In this document: piece by piece, positions 14,765 to 24,263 of the stretch
Position numbering within the stretch: the stretch's first letter is position 1
Layout of the letters: every line of letters starts with the position of its first letter
Source: an uncultured Bacilli bacterium
Lineage (GTDB): Bacteria > Bacillota_I > Bacilli_A > RF39 > UBA660
Assembly: GCA_934102335.1 (NCBI GenBank)
Contig: CAKOSP010000001.1
Span: 1 to 64,000, forward strand
Reading direction: 5' to 3'
Length of the DNA stretch: 64,000 nt
The notes under the pieces: model-generated
The model's input: the letters and a program-made list of their open reading frames with translations, nothing else
What the model was told of the DNA's origin: nothing
The model's database searches: none
Translations under genes and position numbers: made by a program

Positions 14765-16372
14765 ATGAAAAAAACTATTTCTTTATTAAAAGCCGTTTTA
14801 AGTCAAGATATGAATTTATTTAAATATACTACTAAAAAGAATGCATCTAAAACTAAAAAAATTTTATTTCCTATATTTTTATTCACACTTATAAGTTTTA
14901 GTATAGGTACTTATGCTTACATGATTGCAGAACCACTATATGAAATGCATTTGACCTATATTATGCTGACCTTATTCTTAACGATGGTTAGTATTTTAAC
15001 TTTTACGAGTGGAATATATAAATCACAAAATATATTATTTGATTGTAAAGACAATGATTTATTATTTTCATTGCCAATAAAAAAGTCCAAAATTTTATTT
15101 ATAAGAATATTTAAATTGTTATTATTTCAATTTGTATATAATCTAATGTTTTTACTTCCAGCGTTTGTAATTTATAGTTACTTTGTAAAACCCAGTGTAG
15201 GCTTTTACTTAATCTCTTTAGTAATGAGTATTTTAATACCAATCATTCCAACAGTTTTATCATCTTTTATAGGATACATTGTAAAATTATTTTCCAGTAA
15301 ATCAAACAAAAGTAAAATAGTTCAAACTCTTTTAACATCCTTAATATTTTTAGTAATCTTCTTCTTTAGTTTTAATTTAGAAAATTATATTAATAATATT
15401 ATAGAGCACGCTACTGACATAAATGATCTTTTAATAAAAATATACTATCCAATCGGATTATATGTAAGATTAATCACTAATTTTAGTTTTATTGATTTTA
15501 TAAAGTTAATAAGTGTAAATATTATACCATTATTAATTTTCATCCTTTTAGGATCAAAATTTTATTTCAAGATTATATCTAATAATAAAAATTCTAAACA
15601 TAAAACAAAGCTTAATAATAAAAAAGATGAATATAAAAAACATTCAAAACTATATTCTTTAGCCAAAAAAGAACTTAAACGGTTCGTATCTTCTCCAGTA
15701 TATATGTTTAACTCTTCGTTTGGATTAATTATTCTTTTAATAAGTACTATAGCAGTATCTATAAAAGGCGATTATATTTTTAAATTAATTTTATCTAGTT
15801 ATGGCATAAATGATGATATTTCAATAAATATTTTATATTATGGACTAATAATTTTCTCACTTGCCATGACCTCAATTACCTCATCAAGTATTTCTTTAGA
15901 GGGTAAAACAATAAATATAACTAAAAGTTTACCAATATCTATTAAAGAAATAATTATTTCTAAAATAATATATCCATATGTAATTGAATTACCATTTGTA
16001 GTCATTTCAGAATTAATTTATCTAATTTTATATAAACCAAGTGTTTCATTTTCTATTGCTTTAATTTTAGTGTCAATTTTATTAATATTTTTTACTGCTG
16101 CTTTTGGTCTTTTGATAAATTTAAAATATCCAAAGATGAATGCTTCAAGTGATACAGAAGTAGTAAAGCAAAGTATGAGTTCAATGATAGCAGTATTTTC
16201 TGGAATGGGAGTTTTTATACTGAGCCTAGTATATATATCTTCGCTTATAAATATATTCGGATTTAATATAACAATTTACACACATATATTAATTTTATTA
16301 TTACTAGATATTTTAGTATATATAATATTAAAAACGACTAGTCAAAAAGATTACGCTAATATAAATGTATAG
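14765..16372 (+). CDS. ABC exporter membrane subunit
   Basis: A 535-residue very hydrophobic protein with about twelve predicted membrane segments in two halves, joined by a lysine-rich cytoplasmic stretch near residues 275-305 (NNKNSKHKTKLNNKKDEYKK). No ATPase motifs. Size and layout fit the large two-half permeases that pair with a single ATP-binding protein. It partners with the ATPase immediately upstream. The next gene's ribosome site AGGAGG overlaps its stop codon, so the small cysteine protein is probably part of the same transcript. Confidence 0.85.
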   Translation: MKKTISLLKAVLSQDMNLFKYTTKKNASKTKKILFPIFLFTLISFSIGTYAYMIAEPLYEMHLTYIMLTLFLTMVSILTFTSGIYKSQNILFDCKDNDLLFSLPIKKSKILFIRIFKLLLFQFVYNLMFLLPAFVIYSYFVKPSVGFYLISLVMSILIPIIPTVLSSFIGYIVKLFSSKSNKSKIVQTLLTSLIFLVIFFFSFNLENYINNIIEHATDINDLLIKIYYPIGLYVRLITNFSFIDFIKLISVNIIPLLIFILLGSKFYFKIISNNKNSKHKTKLNNKKDEYKKHSKLYSLAKKELKRFVSSPVYMFNSSFGLIILLISTIAVSIKGDYIFKLILSSYGINDDISINILYYGLIIFSLAMTSITSSSISLEGKTINITKSLPISIKEIIISKIIYPYVIELPFVVISELIYLILYKPSVSFSIALILVSILLIFFTAAFGLLINLKYPKMNASSDTEVVKQSMSSMIAVFSGMGVFILSLVYISSLINIFGFNITIYTHILILLLLDILVYIILKTTSQKDYANINV

Positions 16373-16381
16373 GAGGTTTTT

Positions 16382-16744
16382 ATGAAATTTGAATTTTATA
16401 ATCCCATAGATGAAAAGGGTGGATGTATTCCAAGAGCAATTAGTAAGTTTTTTAATACTGATTATAATCAAGTAAAACAAGATTTAATAAAATTAGCTAC
16501 TAAACTAGGATATGATGATTATAGACAAATTGAAGTTTTTGAAAACTACTTACAAGAAAAAGGCTTGAAAAAAATAAAATATCAATCAAAAGAAATTAAA
16601 GACCTAGATTATAGTAATGGTTCGTATTTAATATTCGCTCATAAAAATGATTTTTATCATTTAACTTGCATAATTAATAATATTATTTATGATAAAAACA
16701 ATAATATTGAAGATTTAGAAATTATAAGTATCTATAAAATGTAA
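16382..16744 (+). CDS. Small papain-like fold protein (putative cysteine peptidase)
   Basis: A 120-residue protein without signal peptide. GGCIPRAISKFF near the start, DFYHLTCIINN at about 90-100 and IIYDKNN shortly after give a Cys-His-Asp order as in small papain/C39-like enzymes. I do not recognise a specific family, and catalytic activity is an inference. It lies 9 nt after the ABC exporter with a strong AGGAGG site, an arrangement reminiscent of peptidases that mature exported peptides, although no precursor peptide is visible. Confidence 0.6.
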   Translation: MKFEFYNPIDEKGGCIPRAISKFFNTDYNQVKQDLIKLATKLGYDDYRQIEVFENYLQEKGLKKIKYQSKEIKDLDYSNGSYLIFAHKNDFYHLTCIINNIIYDKNNNIEDLEIISIYKM

Positions 16745-16779
16745 AGTTTTCCTATAAATATTAAATTTTAAATTAAAAA

Positions 16780-16788
16780 TGATATAAT
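16780..16788 (+). promoter_or_regulatory. Extended -10 promoter for deoD
   Basis: TG-A-TATAAT at 16780-16788, 23 nt upstream of the deoD start. Confidence 0.55.
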
Positions 16789-16811
16789 TAAATAGAAAGT
16801 AGGAGGAATTT

Positions 16812-17543
16812 ATGTTTATAGGACCAGAACCAATTCATATTAAAACAGAAAGTAAAGAGGATATAGCACCTCTTGTTATAATGCCAGGGGATCCCTTAAG
16901 AGCCAAGTATATTGCTGAGCATTTCTTAACTGATGCAAAATTAGTAACTAGCGTTAGAAATATGCTAGGATTTACTGGATCATACAAAGGCGTAAAGCTT
17001 ACAGTTATGGCATCAGGTATGGGTATGCCAAGTATGAGTATATATGCTTTCGAATTAATTCATTATTATAATGTTAAAAAAATTATCAGAATAGGAACTT
17101 GTGGAGTAGTAAATCCTGATGTAGTAGTTCCTGATATGATTTTAGCAGATAAGTTCTTTAGTGAATCTAATTTTGCTTATTCATATAATGATTTTAAAGA
17201 TCATATAGTATATCCAAGTGAAAAATTAAACAGCATTATAAAACAAACTGCTTTAGAAAATAATCAAAAATTACATACTGGAACAATGATTACAGCAGAT
17301 GTATTCGGACCATATGTAGGAATGGATAGACTTCTTGATAGAATGCCTAAAGATTTAAATCCGTTAGGTGAAGAAATGGAAGGATATGGCTTATGTCATG
17401 TTGCCAATTCCATGAATATTGAAGCATCTGTTATAGCAACCGCAGTTGACTCTAAATTTAGTGATATTATATTAACACCAGAACAAAGACAAACATCCTT
17501 AAATGATATGATTAAATTAGCCTTGGATTCAATTATAAAATAA
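16812..17543 (+). CDS. deoD: Purine nucleoside phosphorylase, DeoD type
   Basis: A 243-residue enzyme that splits purine (deoxy)nucleosides with phosphate into base and pentose-1-phosphate for salvage. Visible family features are VIMPGDPLRAKYIAE (phosphate binding), SGMGMPSMSIYAFELI, RIGTCGVV, the base and ribose region EEMEGYGL, and a C-terminal helix. Length is normal for hexameric DeoD. It has its own promoter and an AGGAGG ribosome site, and is closed by a terminator shared with the convergent gene. Confidence 0.95.
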   Translation: MFIGPEPIHIKTESKEDIAPLVIMPGDPLRAKYIAEHFLTDAKLVTSVRNMLGFTGSYKGVKLTVMASGMGMPSMSIYAFELIHYYNVKKIIRIGTCGVVNPDVVVPDMILADKFFSESNFAYSYNDFKDHIVYPSEKLNSIIKQTALENNQKLHTGTMITADVFGPYVGMDRLLDRMPKDLNPLGEEMEGYGLCHVANSMNIEASVIATAVDSKFSDIILTPEQRQTSLNDMIKLALDSIIK

Positions 17544-17570
17544 AAATCAGAAATAAATTCTGATTTTTTT
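17543..17570. terminator. Bidirectional terminator between convergent genes
   Basis: AAAATCAGAA (17543-17552) pairs with TTCTGATTTT (17558-17567) and is flanked by A and T runs on the two sides, so it can serve deoD and the minus-strand phosphohexomutase gene. Confidence 0.85.
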
Positions 17571-18924
17571 ATTTATTATAATCGTTAATTAATTTTTCAA
17601 AATAGTTTTTAAGTTTATCTAAATCTTCAGTTGTAGAAGCTTCAGCTCTAAAAATTAAATTAGGACCAGTGTTACTTGCTCTAACTAATGCCCAACCATT
17701 TTCAAATTTTACTCTTACACCATCTATAGTTATAATTTCAAAATTTTGTTGTTCACAAAAGTTCTTTATTTTATCAACAACTGCAAATTTTCTTTCATCT
17801 GTAGTAGGAATTTTTATTTCTTCCGTAGCAAAGTATTTATTAATTCCCCCACATAATTCTGATACTGTTTTATCTGTTTTAGAAAGTATTTCACATAATC
17901 TTAAAGAATTATATATAGCTGATCCCATATCAGGTATTCGATCCCTAAAGAATATATGTCCAGAAAATTCTCCTCCAAAAGCTAAGTTATCTTCTTTAGT
18001 TTTGGCTTGAGTATAAGAGGCCCCAGTTCTATACATTAAAGGATTACCACCAAGCTTAATAATTTCATCCTCCAAAGATTTAGAACACTTAACATCATAT
18101 AAGAATGTCTTATTATTTACTTTATTAATTAAGTCTCTAATAATGATAATCATAAATTCTTCAGTCGATAGTATGGTACCATCTTCTTTAACACAACCAA
18201 TTCGATCACCATCTCCATCATAGGCAATACCTAAATCGGCGTGACTTTTTAAAACCGCCTCTTGTAATTGACGCATATTTTCTTTAACAGCAGGATCAGG
18301 GTGATGATTTGGAAATGTTCCATCATTTTCTTCATTAATTATTTCAAAATCAATATTAAATTCATTAAATATTTTTCTAGCAATTGTGCATGTAACCCCA
18401 TTACCACAGTCAATTATTACTTTTCTTTTTTTATCTCCAAAACTTACACCTTGTTTTAAAAAATCAATATAACTTTGAGTAATATCATTTTCTATAATTG
18501 TACCAAGGCCACTTTTAAAAACTCCATTTAAGGTATAGTCTCGAAAATCAGTAATTTGTATACCTCTAGCATTAGATAAATGATCAAAAGAAAATTTAAA
18601 ACCATTATCATCTTTAGGATTATGAGAAGCAGTAACCATTATTCCAAACAAATTATTAATATATCTTTCATAAAAGTTCATTGGTGTAGTAGTAAGCCCA
18701 TAATAAATAACATTACAACCACTTGAAGTAATACCCTCAATTAAACTTAGTGTCAAAGAATTACTAGATAGACGATTATCATGAGAAACAACACAAGTAT
18801 TTTGATTAAATTTTTCTTGAAGATAAGAGCCATAACTTTTTCCAACCGTAAAAGCTACATCTTCGTTTATTTGCGTTGGATAATTTCCCCTAATATCATA
18901 TTCTCTAAAAATATTTTTTTCCAT
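17569..18924 (-). CDS. Phosphomannomutase/phosphoglucomutase
   Basis: A 451-residue alpha-D-phosphohexomutase of the AlgC/ManB kind: FREYDIRG at the start, the phosphoserine loop TASHNPKDDNG (about 100-110), the metal site YDGDGDRIG, the sugar-specificity loop GGEFSGHI and the phosphate loop RASNTGPN near the C-terminus. It interconverts hexose-6- and hexose-1-phosphates for nucleotide-sugar and envelope synthesis. I chose the ATG at 18924 because the family begins close to FREYDIRG. An upstream in-frame ATG at 18945 and a GTG at 18933 lie within the preceding minus-strand gene. It is co-transcribed with that gene. Confidence 0.9.
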   Translation of the reverse strand: MEKNIFREYDIRGNYPTQINEDVAFTVGKSYGSYLQEKFNQNTCVVSHDNRLSSNSLTLSLIEGITSSGCNVIYYGLTTTPMNFYERYINNLFGIMVTASHNPKDDNGFKFSFDHLSNARGIQITDFRDYTLNGVFKSGLGTIIENDITQSYIDFLKQGVSFGDKKRKVIIDCGNGVTCTIARKIFNEFNIDFEIINEENDGTFPNHHPDPAVKENMRQLQEAVLKSHADLGIAYDGDGDRIGCVKEDGTILSTEEFMIIIIRDLINKVNNKTFLYDVKCSKSLEDEIIKLGGNPLMYRTGASYTQAKTKEDNLAFGGEFSGHIFFRDRIPDMGSAIYNSLRLCEILSKTDKTVSELCGGINKYFATEEIKIPTTDERKFAVVDKIKNFCEQQNFEIITIDGVRVKFENGWALVRASNTGPNLIFRAEASTTEDLDKLKNYFEKLINDYNK

Positions 18925-18925
18925 T

Positions 18926-19363
18926 CTAATCACACAACCCTTCATTATATTCTAAATTATCTAATCCAATTATATATTTATTATTACACACTAATATCTT
19001 AAATTTAGTTTTAGAAAGAACTCCATCATCTTCATAAATCTCATAATTATCTGTATTTTCTATAATACTTAACTTATCTAATAAATTATCCATATTAATA
19101 GTCTTATTTAAAGCTGAACGTAAACTATCTTTACCATTTTGCAAATAATATATTTCTTTGATGCAAAGTGTTTTAATATCATTAGTATAACTAATTAAAG
19201 AACTACATTCATCTTCTTTTTCTATTTCAATAATATAATCGTTTTTAACTTCATTCAAAGCTTTTTTCTTTTTCATTTCAGTTGTAAAAATAAGCGCAAG
19301 TATAATCATTAAACCAATTGACAAAAAAGCTGGAACAAATAACATAGCTTCATTTTTTTTCAT
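18926..19363 (-). CDS. Membrane-anchored hypothetical protein
   Basis: A 145-residue protein with one N-terminal membrane segment (about 7-28), a KKKK stretch and a soluble tail of about 110 residues. No family recognised. The ATG at 19363 is chosen because a -10 hexamer lies at 19379-19384 (minus strand), so codons further upstream would not be transcribed. The resulting leader is only about 10 nt and has no ribosome site. Its stop is one base from the mutase start, so the two are coupled. Confidence 0.6.
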   Translation of the reverse strand: MKKNEAMLFVPAFLSIGLMIILALIFTTEMKKKKALNEVKNDYIIEIEKEDECSSLISYTNDIKTLCIKEIYYLQNGKDSLRSALNKTINMDNLLDKLSIIENTDNYEIYEDDGVLSKTKFKILVCNNKYIIGLDNLEYNEGLCD

Positions 19364-19378
19364 ATCATCATCATAAAC

Positions 19379-19407
19379 ATTATATAATAAAATATTCAAA
19401 AACCCAA
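19379..19407 (-). promoter_or_regulatory. Minus-strand promoter
   Basis: On the minus strand TTGGGT (19402-19407), 17 nt spacer, TATAAT (19379-19384). It drives the membrane protein and mutase genes. Confidence 0.6.
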
Positions 19408-19470
19408 GTTAATTAATATACTTTTTTCATATTTTGTTGTATTATAAAAAGGAACAAGAAAGGAGTATAT

Positions 19471-20718
19471 ATGAAATTTAAAATAATTACTTTAGGCTGC
19501 AAAGTTAATGCTTACGAATCAGAAGTAATAAAAGAAAAACTACTTAGTGATAACTTCGAAGAGAACAATGATACTCCAGATGTTGTTATTTTAAATACTT
19601 GTAGTGTAACTAATACCGCAGATTCTAAAAGTTTAAAAACTTTAAGAAGAATTAAAAGAGAAAATCCTAAATCTATATTTGTTGTCTGTGGTTGCTCTGT
19701 TCAAAATAATAAAGAATCTTTTGAAAATATTGGTGCAGATATAATCATTGGCAATAAAGAAAAATCCAAAATAGTAGATTTAATAAAAGATTTTATTAAA
19801 AATAATAAAGAATATGAAAATGTAGGAGATATGCAAAATACGTATTTTGAAGATATGCAGATAGATTCATTTAATCATGTAAGAGCCTATATTAAAATTC
19901 AAGATGGCTGTAATAATTATTGTTCATATTGTATAATTCCATATTTAAGAGGAAATTTAAGATGCAAAGATTTTGATACTACTTTAAAAGAGGCTAAAAC
20001 TTTAGTTGAAAATAATCATAAAGAAATAGTTTTAACAGGAATACATACTGGTTCTTATAATTCAAATGGCAAAGATTTATGTGATTTAATAGTGGCTTTA
20101 TCTGAAATTAAAGGGCTAAAAAGAATTAGATTATCATCTATTGAAATTACGGAAATAAATAATGAAAAATTTTACGAATTATTAAAAAATAATAAAGTTT
20201 TATGTGATCATTTACATATTCCATTACAAGCTGGCTCAGATAATGTATTAAAAAGAATGAATAGAAAATATGATTTAGCTTACTATGAAAGTGTAATAAA
20301 AAATATTAGAACTATTAGACCAAATATTTCTATTTCAACTGACTGTATTGTTGGGCATCCTTATGAAACAGAGCAAAACTTTTTAAATACACTTGAGTTT
20401 TGTGAAAAAATAAAGTTTAGTAAAATACACGTTTTTCCTTATTCTAAAAGAGAAGGAACCGCTGCTTCAAAAATGCCAGAACAAGTTGATGAAAAAACCA
20501 AAAAAGTTAGAGCAAGTAAATTAATCGAGCTTTCAAATAAATTAGAAAAAGATTATGCAAATAAGTTCATCGGAAAATCATTAGAGATTTTAGTGGAAGA
20601 AAAAGAGGGTGACTATGCCATTGGCCATACTTCTAATATGATAAAAGTAAAACAAAAAAATAGTGCTTCTGTAAATGATTTAGTAAACGTAGTTATTACT
20701 GAGGATAATTATGAGTAA
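19471..20718 (+). CDS. mtaB: tRNA t6A37 methylthiotransferase MtaB
   Basis: A 415-residue radical-SAM methylthiotransferase with three parts in order: an N-terminal UPF0004 domain with cluster cysteines (LGCKVNAYES, NTCSVTNTADS, VCGCSVQ), the radical SAM core CNNYCSYCIIPYLRG (about 147-161), and a C-terminal TRAM domain. The NTCSVTNTAD form and total length fit MtaB, which makes ms2t6A in tRNA, rather than MiaB or RimO. Ribosome site AAAGGAG. It overlaps recD2 by 8 nt. Confidence 0.93.
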   Translation: MKFKIITLGCKVNAYESEVIKEKLLSDNFEENNDTPDVVILNTCSVTNTADSKSLKTLRRIKRENPKSIFVVCGCSVQNNKESFENIGADIIIGNKEKSKIVDLIKDFIKNNKEYENVGDMQNTYFEDMQIDSFNHVRAYIKIQDGCNNYCSYCIIPYLRGNLRCKDFDTTLKEAKTLVENNHKEIVLTGIHTGSYNSNGKDLCDLIVALSEIKGLKRIRLSSIEITEINNEKFYELLKNNKVLCDHLHIPLQAGSDNVLKRMNRKYDLAYYESVIKNIRTIRPNISISTDCIVGHPYETEQNFLNTLEFCEKIKFSKIHVFPYSKREGTAASKMPEQVDEKTKKVRASKLIELSNKLEKDYANKFIGKSLEILVEEKEGDYAIGHTSNMIKVKQKNSASVNDLVNVVITEDNYE

Positions 20719-22909
20719 AATCGAAGGAAAAATTTCTAAAGTAATATATCAAAATCCTGATAATTCTTATGTAGTGGCATTATTCCATTTAAGTAAAGTA
20801 GTAGAAGATTTTTCCTCTAAAGAAAAGATAATAACTATTACTGGAAATATATTAGATTTAAAAATTGATCATTTATTAGCTTTACAAGGAGAGTACGTTT
20901 TAAACGAAAAATATAACAAATATCAGTTTAATGTCAAAAAATACGAATATGTAAAACCCACAACTAAAGAAGGTATAATTGATTATTTAATTCATTTTGT
21001 CGAAGGCTGTGGAGAAACTACTGCTAAAAAAATAGTGGATATATTTAAAGAACAAGCTTTAGAAAAAATAAAAGAAAATAAAGAAAACTTATTATTAGTA
21101 GATGGCATGACAGAAAAAAGAGCATATAAAATCTACAATTCAATAATAGAATTTGATAAATGTGATGATATAATTTTAAAAATGCAAGACATGGGATTTT
21201 CAACTGAAGATGCATCTAAAATAATTAATAAATATAAAGCAGATACTGATTATATACTAACTGAGGACTTTTATGTTTTAAAAGATTTAATTGATTTTAA
21301 AAAGTTAGATAATATTTATTTACAAAATAATGATCCAGACACTCATGAACGAATTTATGCTTGTACTTTACAAACATTAAAAGAAATAGCTTTTCAAACT
21401 GGAAATACTTATACTGATAAGGAACAGGTAAACAATGGTTTAATATCTTTGTATCATTTAGCTATTAATAACGAGATTTTAAAGAGTGTTTTAAAAGATT
21501 TAAAAACTGATAAAGAAATCGTTATTATAGACGATAAAATCTATTTAATGGAATATTATGATGCCGAAAAAACAATAGCTAAAAATTTAAAAAAATTAAG
21601 CAGTAAACCTGTAAAGAAAATAAAGGATTTTGAAACAAAAATAGCTAACTTAGAAGAAATGTTAAAAATAGAGTATGATGATACTCAAAAAAAAGCTATA
21701 AAAGAAGCTTTAAGTAATAATATTTCTATAATTTCTGGCGGACCTGGAACTGGAAAAACCACTATAGTTAAAGCTATAGTAAGACTTTACATTGAAATAA
21801 ATAAATTAACACCTATCGAAGTTATTGAAAACATCGCTCTTCTTGCCCCAACTGGACGAGCAGCTAAAAAACTAAGTCAATCAACTGGGTTGCCAGCATA
21901 TACTATTCATAGATATTTAAAATGGTACAAAGAAAGTGATGAATTTTTATATAATGAAACTAATAAAACCATGCAAAAGTTTATTATAGTAGATGAAACA
22001 AGTATGGTTGATATATCACTTTTCTCAGCCCTTTTAAAAGCACTTTCTTTAGATGCAAGATTAATATTAGTGGGAGATGCTTTTCAACTTCCAAGCGTTG
22101 GTCCAGGTTTGGTATTAAATGATTTAATAAAAACCGAATTATTTAATTTTATTCCTTTAACTAAAATTTATAGACAAAGTGATAATTCTTATATCCCATA
22201 TCTAGCTAAAGAAATTAAAGATTTAGATTTACAAGAAGAATTTTTAGATAAAAAAGATGACTATAATTTCATAAAATCAGATTCATCACAAATTAGAAAA
22301 AATTTAGAAGATATAGTCTTGATGGCAAAGAAAAAGAAAATTGATGAAACAACTTTACAGGTTTTAGCTCCGGTTTATAAAGGAGAAAATGGTATAGATA
22401 ATTTAAATATAATCCTCCAAGAATTATTTAATCCCAAAAAAGATAATTTAAATGAAATAAGATTTGGTGACATAATTTATAGAGAGCAAGATAAAGTCTT
22501 ACAACTTGTAAATGATCCTGATAATAATGTTTACAACGGTGATATAGGTTATATTGAATCCATAACAACCGTCTTAAAACCTCGAAGAAAAGAAATTATA
22601 TCTATAAATTTTGATGGCAATTTAGTCGATTATGAAAAAAAAGATTTAGTTAATATAAAGCATGCATATGCCATGAGTGTTCATAAATCACAGGGTAGTG
22701 AATTTGATAATGTTGTTATGGTTATGTCTAAAGAATATTTTTATATGTTATATAACAAATTAATTTATACAGGTGTATCAAGAGCCAAAAAAACCTTGAT
22801 TTTACTAGGAGATCCCATGATTTTCGCAAGAGCTATTCAAAATGACTATGCATCTGTTAGAAAAACAACTTTAAAAGAAAATTTATTTAATGAATTTTTT
22901 GATGAATAA
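20711..22909 (+). CDS. recD2: RecD2-type ATP-dependent DNA helicase
   Basis: A 732-residue superfamily 1B helicase: an N-terminal OB/HhH region (IDYLIHFVEGCGETTAKKIV), Walker A GGPGTGKTT at about 342-350, LLAPTGRAAKKL, DETSMVD (motif II), GDAFQLPSVGPG (motif III), and the C-terminal HAYAMSVHKSQGSEFDNVV and YTGVSRAKK motifs. RecD2 works in DNA repair and replication without RecBC. Length is normal. It starts inside the end of mtaB, with the AUG 8 nt before that stop. Confidence 0.95.
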   Translation: MSKIEGKISKVIYQNPDNSYVVALFHLSKVVEDFSSKEKIITITGNILDLKIDHLLALQGEYVLNEKYNKYQFNVKKYEYVKPTTKEGIIDYLIHFVEGCGETTAKKIVDIFKEQALEKIKENKENLLLVDGMTEKRAYKIYNSIIEFDKCDDIILKMQDMGFSTEDASKIINKYKADTDYILTEDFYVLKDLIDFKKLDNIYLQNNDPDTHERIYACTLQTLKEIAFQTGNTYTDKEQVNNGLISLYHLAINNEILKSVLKDLKTDKEIVIIDDKIYLMEYYDAEKTIAKNLKKLSSKPVKKIKDFETKIANLEEMLKIEYDDTQKKAIKEALSNNISIISGGPGTGKTTIVKAIVRLYIEINKLTPIEVIENIALLAPTGRAAKKLSQSTGLPAYTIHRYLKWYKESDEFLYNETNKTMQKFIIVDETSMVDISLFSALLKALSLDARLILVGDAFQLPSVGPGLVLNDLIKTELFNFIPLTKIYRQSDNSYIPYLAKEIKDLDLQEEFLDKKDDYNFIKSDSSQIRKNLEDIVLMAKKKKIDETTLQVLAPVYKGENGIDNLNIILQELFNPKKDNLNEIRFGDIIYREQDKVLQLVNDPDNNVYNGDIGYIESITTVLKPRRKEIISINFDGNLVDYEKKDLVNIKHAYAMSVHKSQGSEFDNVVMVMSKEYFYMLYNKLIYTGVSRAKKTLILLGDPMIFARAIQNDYASVRKTTLKENLFNEFFDE

Positions 22910-22948
22910 TTTAACTTAAAAAATACATACTACTTACTGAGGTGTAAT

Positions 22949-23110
22949 ATGAAAAAAATGACTGCATTTGTAAGTGGAATGGTATCTGCTGGAGTTATTG
23001 GAGCTGGAGCTTATGTTATGATGAATAAAAAAGCTAGAAAGAAAACAGAAAAGTTCATAAATAACGTTTTTGATGAAATGGATACCACATTTAAAAATAT
23101 CCAAAAATAG
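22949..23110 (+). CDS. Small YtxH-like membrane protein
   Basis: A 53-residue protein: ATG at 22949 with GAGGTG upstream, a glycine/alanine-rich hydrophobic segment (FVSGMVSAGVIGAGAYVMM) and a basic then acidic amphipathic tail. This is the layout of short YtxH-like or DUF3042-like membrane proteins. It lies 39 nt after recD2, and its stop is overlapped by a terminator stem. Confidence 0.6.
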   Translation: MKKMTAFVSGMVSAGVIGAGAYVMMNKKARKKTEKFINNVFDEMDTTFKNIQK

Positions 23111-23137
23111 CAAAAGACTTTTTCTTTTGCTTTTTTT
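23109..23137 (+). terminator. Rho-independent terminator
   Basis: AGCAAAAG (23109-23116) pairs with CTTTTGCT (23124-23131), followed by a T-run; it overlaps the stop codon of the small membrane protein gene. Confidence 0.85.
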
Positions 23138-23165
23138 ATGTTATATTAAAATCACGAGGTGTATT

Positions 23166-24263
23166 ATGTATTCTTTAAAAACTGCTTATATTATAAAAAA
23201 AGAACTAGAAATTGAACACATTGATTCGTTTTACAACGAATTAAAAAACAAATTATATCTAATAAGAAGAGAAATTCCCACAATAAAACTTACAGAAGAA
23301 CAACTATGTGACTTGGCAACTAAATGTCAAAATTATGAAGGTAAATATGATATGCTATCAATCATAAAATTATTAGAAAATTTTAGTGGTAAAGAAATAG
23401 AAGTAACAGTTGAGGATGTAAAATATATTTTAGAGGATTTAAAAAAGACTCATTCAGATTATAATGGTCAGTTTATTTTTAAAAAATCATTATATGATTC
23501 ATGTAAGAAAAAATATAATGAATCTCAAAAAAATCCGGAATTAGATTATGAAGAACGTATTATTATAGAAAGCGATTTAAATGAAGCAAAATGTTTAGCA
23601 ACAACTAGTGCTGATGATTTATTAAATCATGATAAATACGCTAAAGAAATTCTTAAACAAATAGATTCTTTAATCATAAAAAGATATATAGCTTTGGATA
23701 AGTTAAGCCCAAAGTGCTCATTTATTGAGCCAGAGATTGATAATGTTGAATACCGAAAAATTCATGAAGTATGTCAAATGCAAAGTCAAAGTTTATACAA
23801 TGGGACTTTTGAAGATGATTTTGATCCTGCTTTAGATGCTAGATTTTTAACTGATCGTGAAATACTACAAATGGAACCAGCTACCTCATGGGATTATCAA
23901 TTTTATATTGAAGAAATATCAACAAATCAAAAAAAGAGAAAATCTCAAAGATCTAAAGATTTAATGGAAGACCTAAAATGCATAGACATTAAAATTTTAA
24001 TTACAGACTACGTAATATTTGCTTTAAAAGATTATGCTGAATTATACGAATATGAGAAAAAAGACTTCGAAAAAATAAATCAAAAATCAAGAAAGTATAG
24101 AGAAAGAAAATTAAAATTAAATAAAGAAAAAAATGTTTTAAGAGGCAAACTTGGTGCTGAACAAAAAAGGATTGGTAAAGCATTAGCGGATGAATTAAGT
24201 TATTATATTGCAAAGCGTGATGCCCTAAAAGAAATTGAAGACTATGGAAGAAAATTTGTCTAA
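23166..24263 (+). CDS. Large charged hypothetical protein
   Basis: A 365-residue protein with no signal peptide or membrane segment. It is rich in Lys and Glu, mostly helical, with a long coiled-coil-like C-terminal half (about 300-360). No family recognised. The start is the ATG at 23166, preceded by GAGGTG; the frame is open upstream, but those codons lie within the preceding gene and its terminator. Its end overlaps the Xer recombinase start by 20 nt, so the two are expressed together. Confidence 0.75.
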   Translation: MYSLKTAYIIKKELEIEHIDSFYNELKNKLYLIRREIPTIKLTEEQLCDLATKCQNYEGKYDMLSIIKLLENFSGKEIEVTVEDVKYILEDLKKTHSDYNGQFIFKKSLYDSCKKKYNESQKNPELDYEERIIIESDLNEAKCLATTSADDLLNHDKYAKEILKQIDSLIIKRYIALDKLSPKCSFIEPEIDNVEYRKIHEVCQMQSQSLYNGTFEDDFDPALDARFLTDREILQMEPATSWDYQFYIEEISTNQKKRKSQRSKDLMEDLKCIDIKILITDYVIFALKDYAELYEYEKKDFEKINQKSRKYRERKLKLNKEKNVLRGKLGAEQKRIGKALADELSYYIAKRDALKEIEDYGRKFV

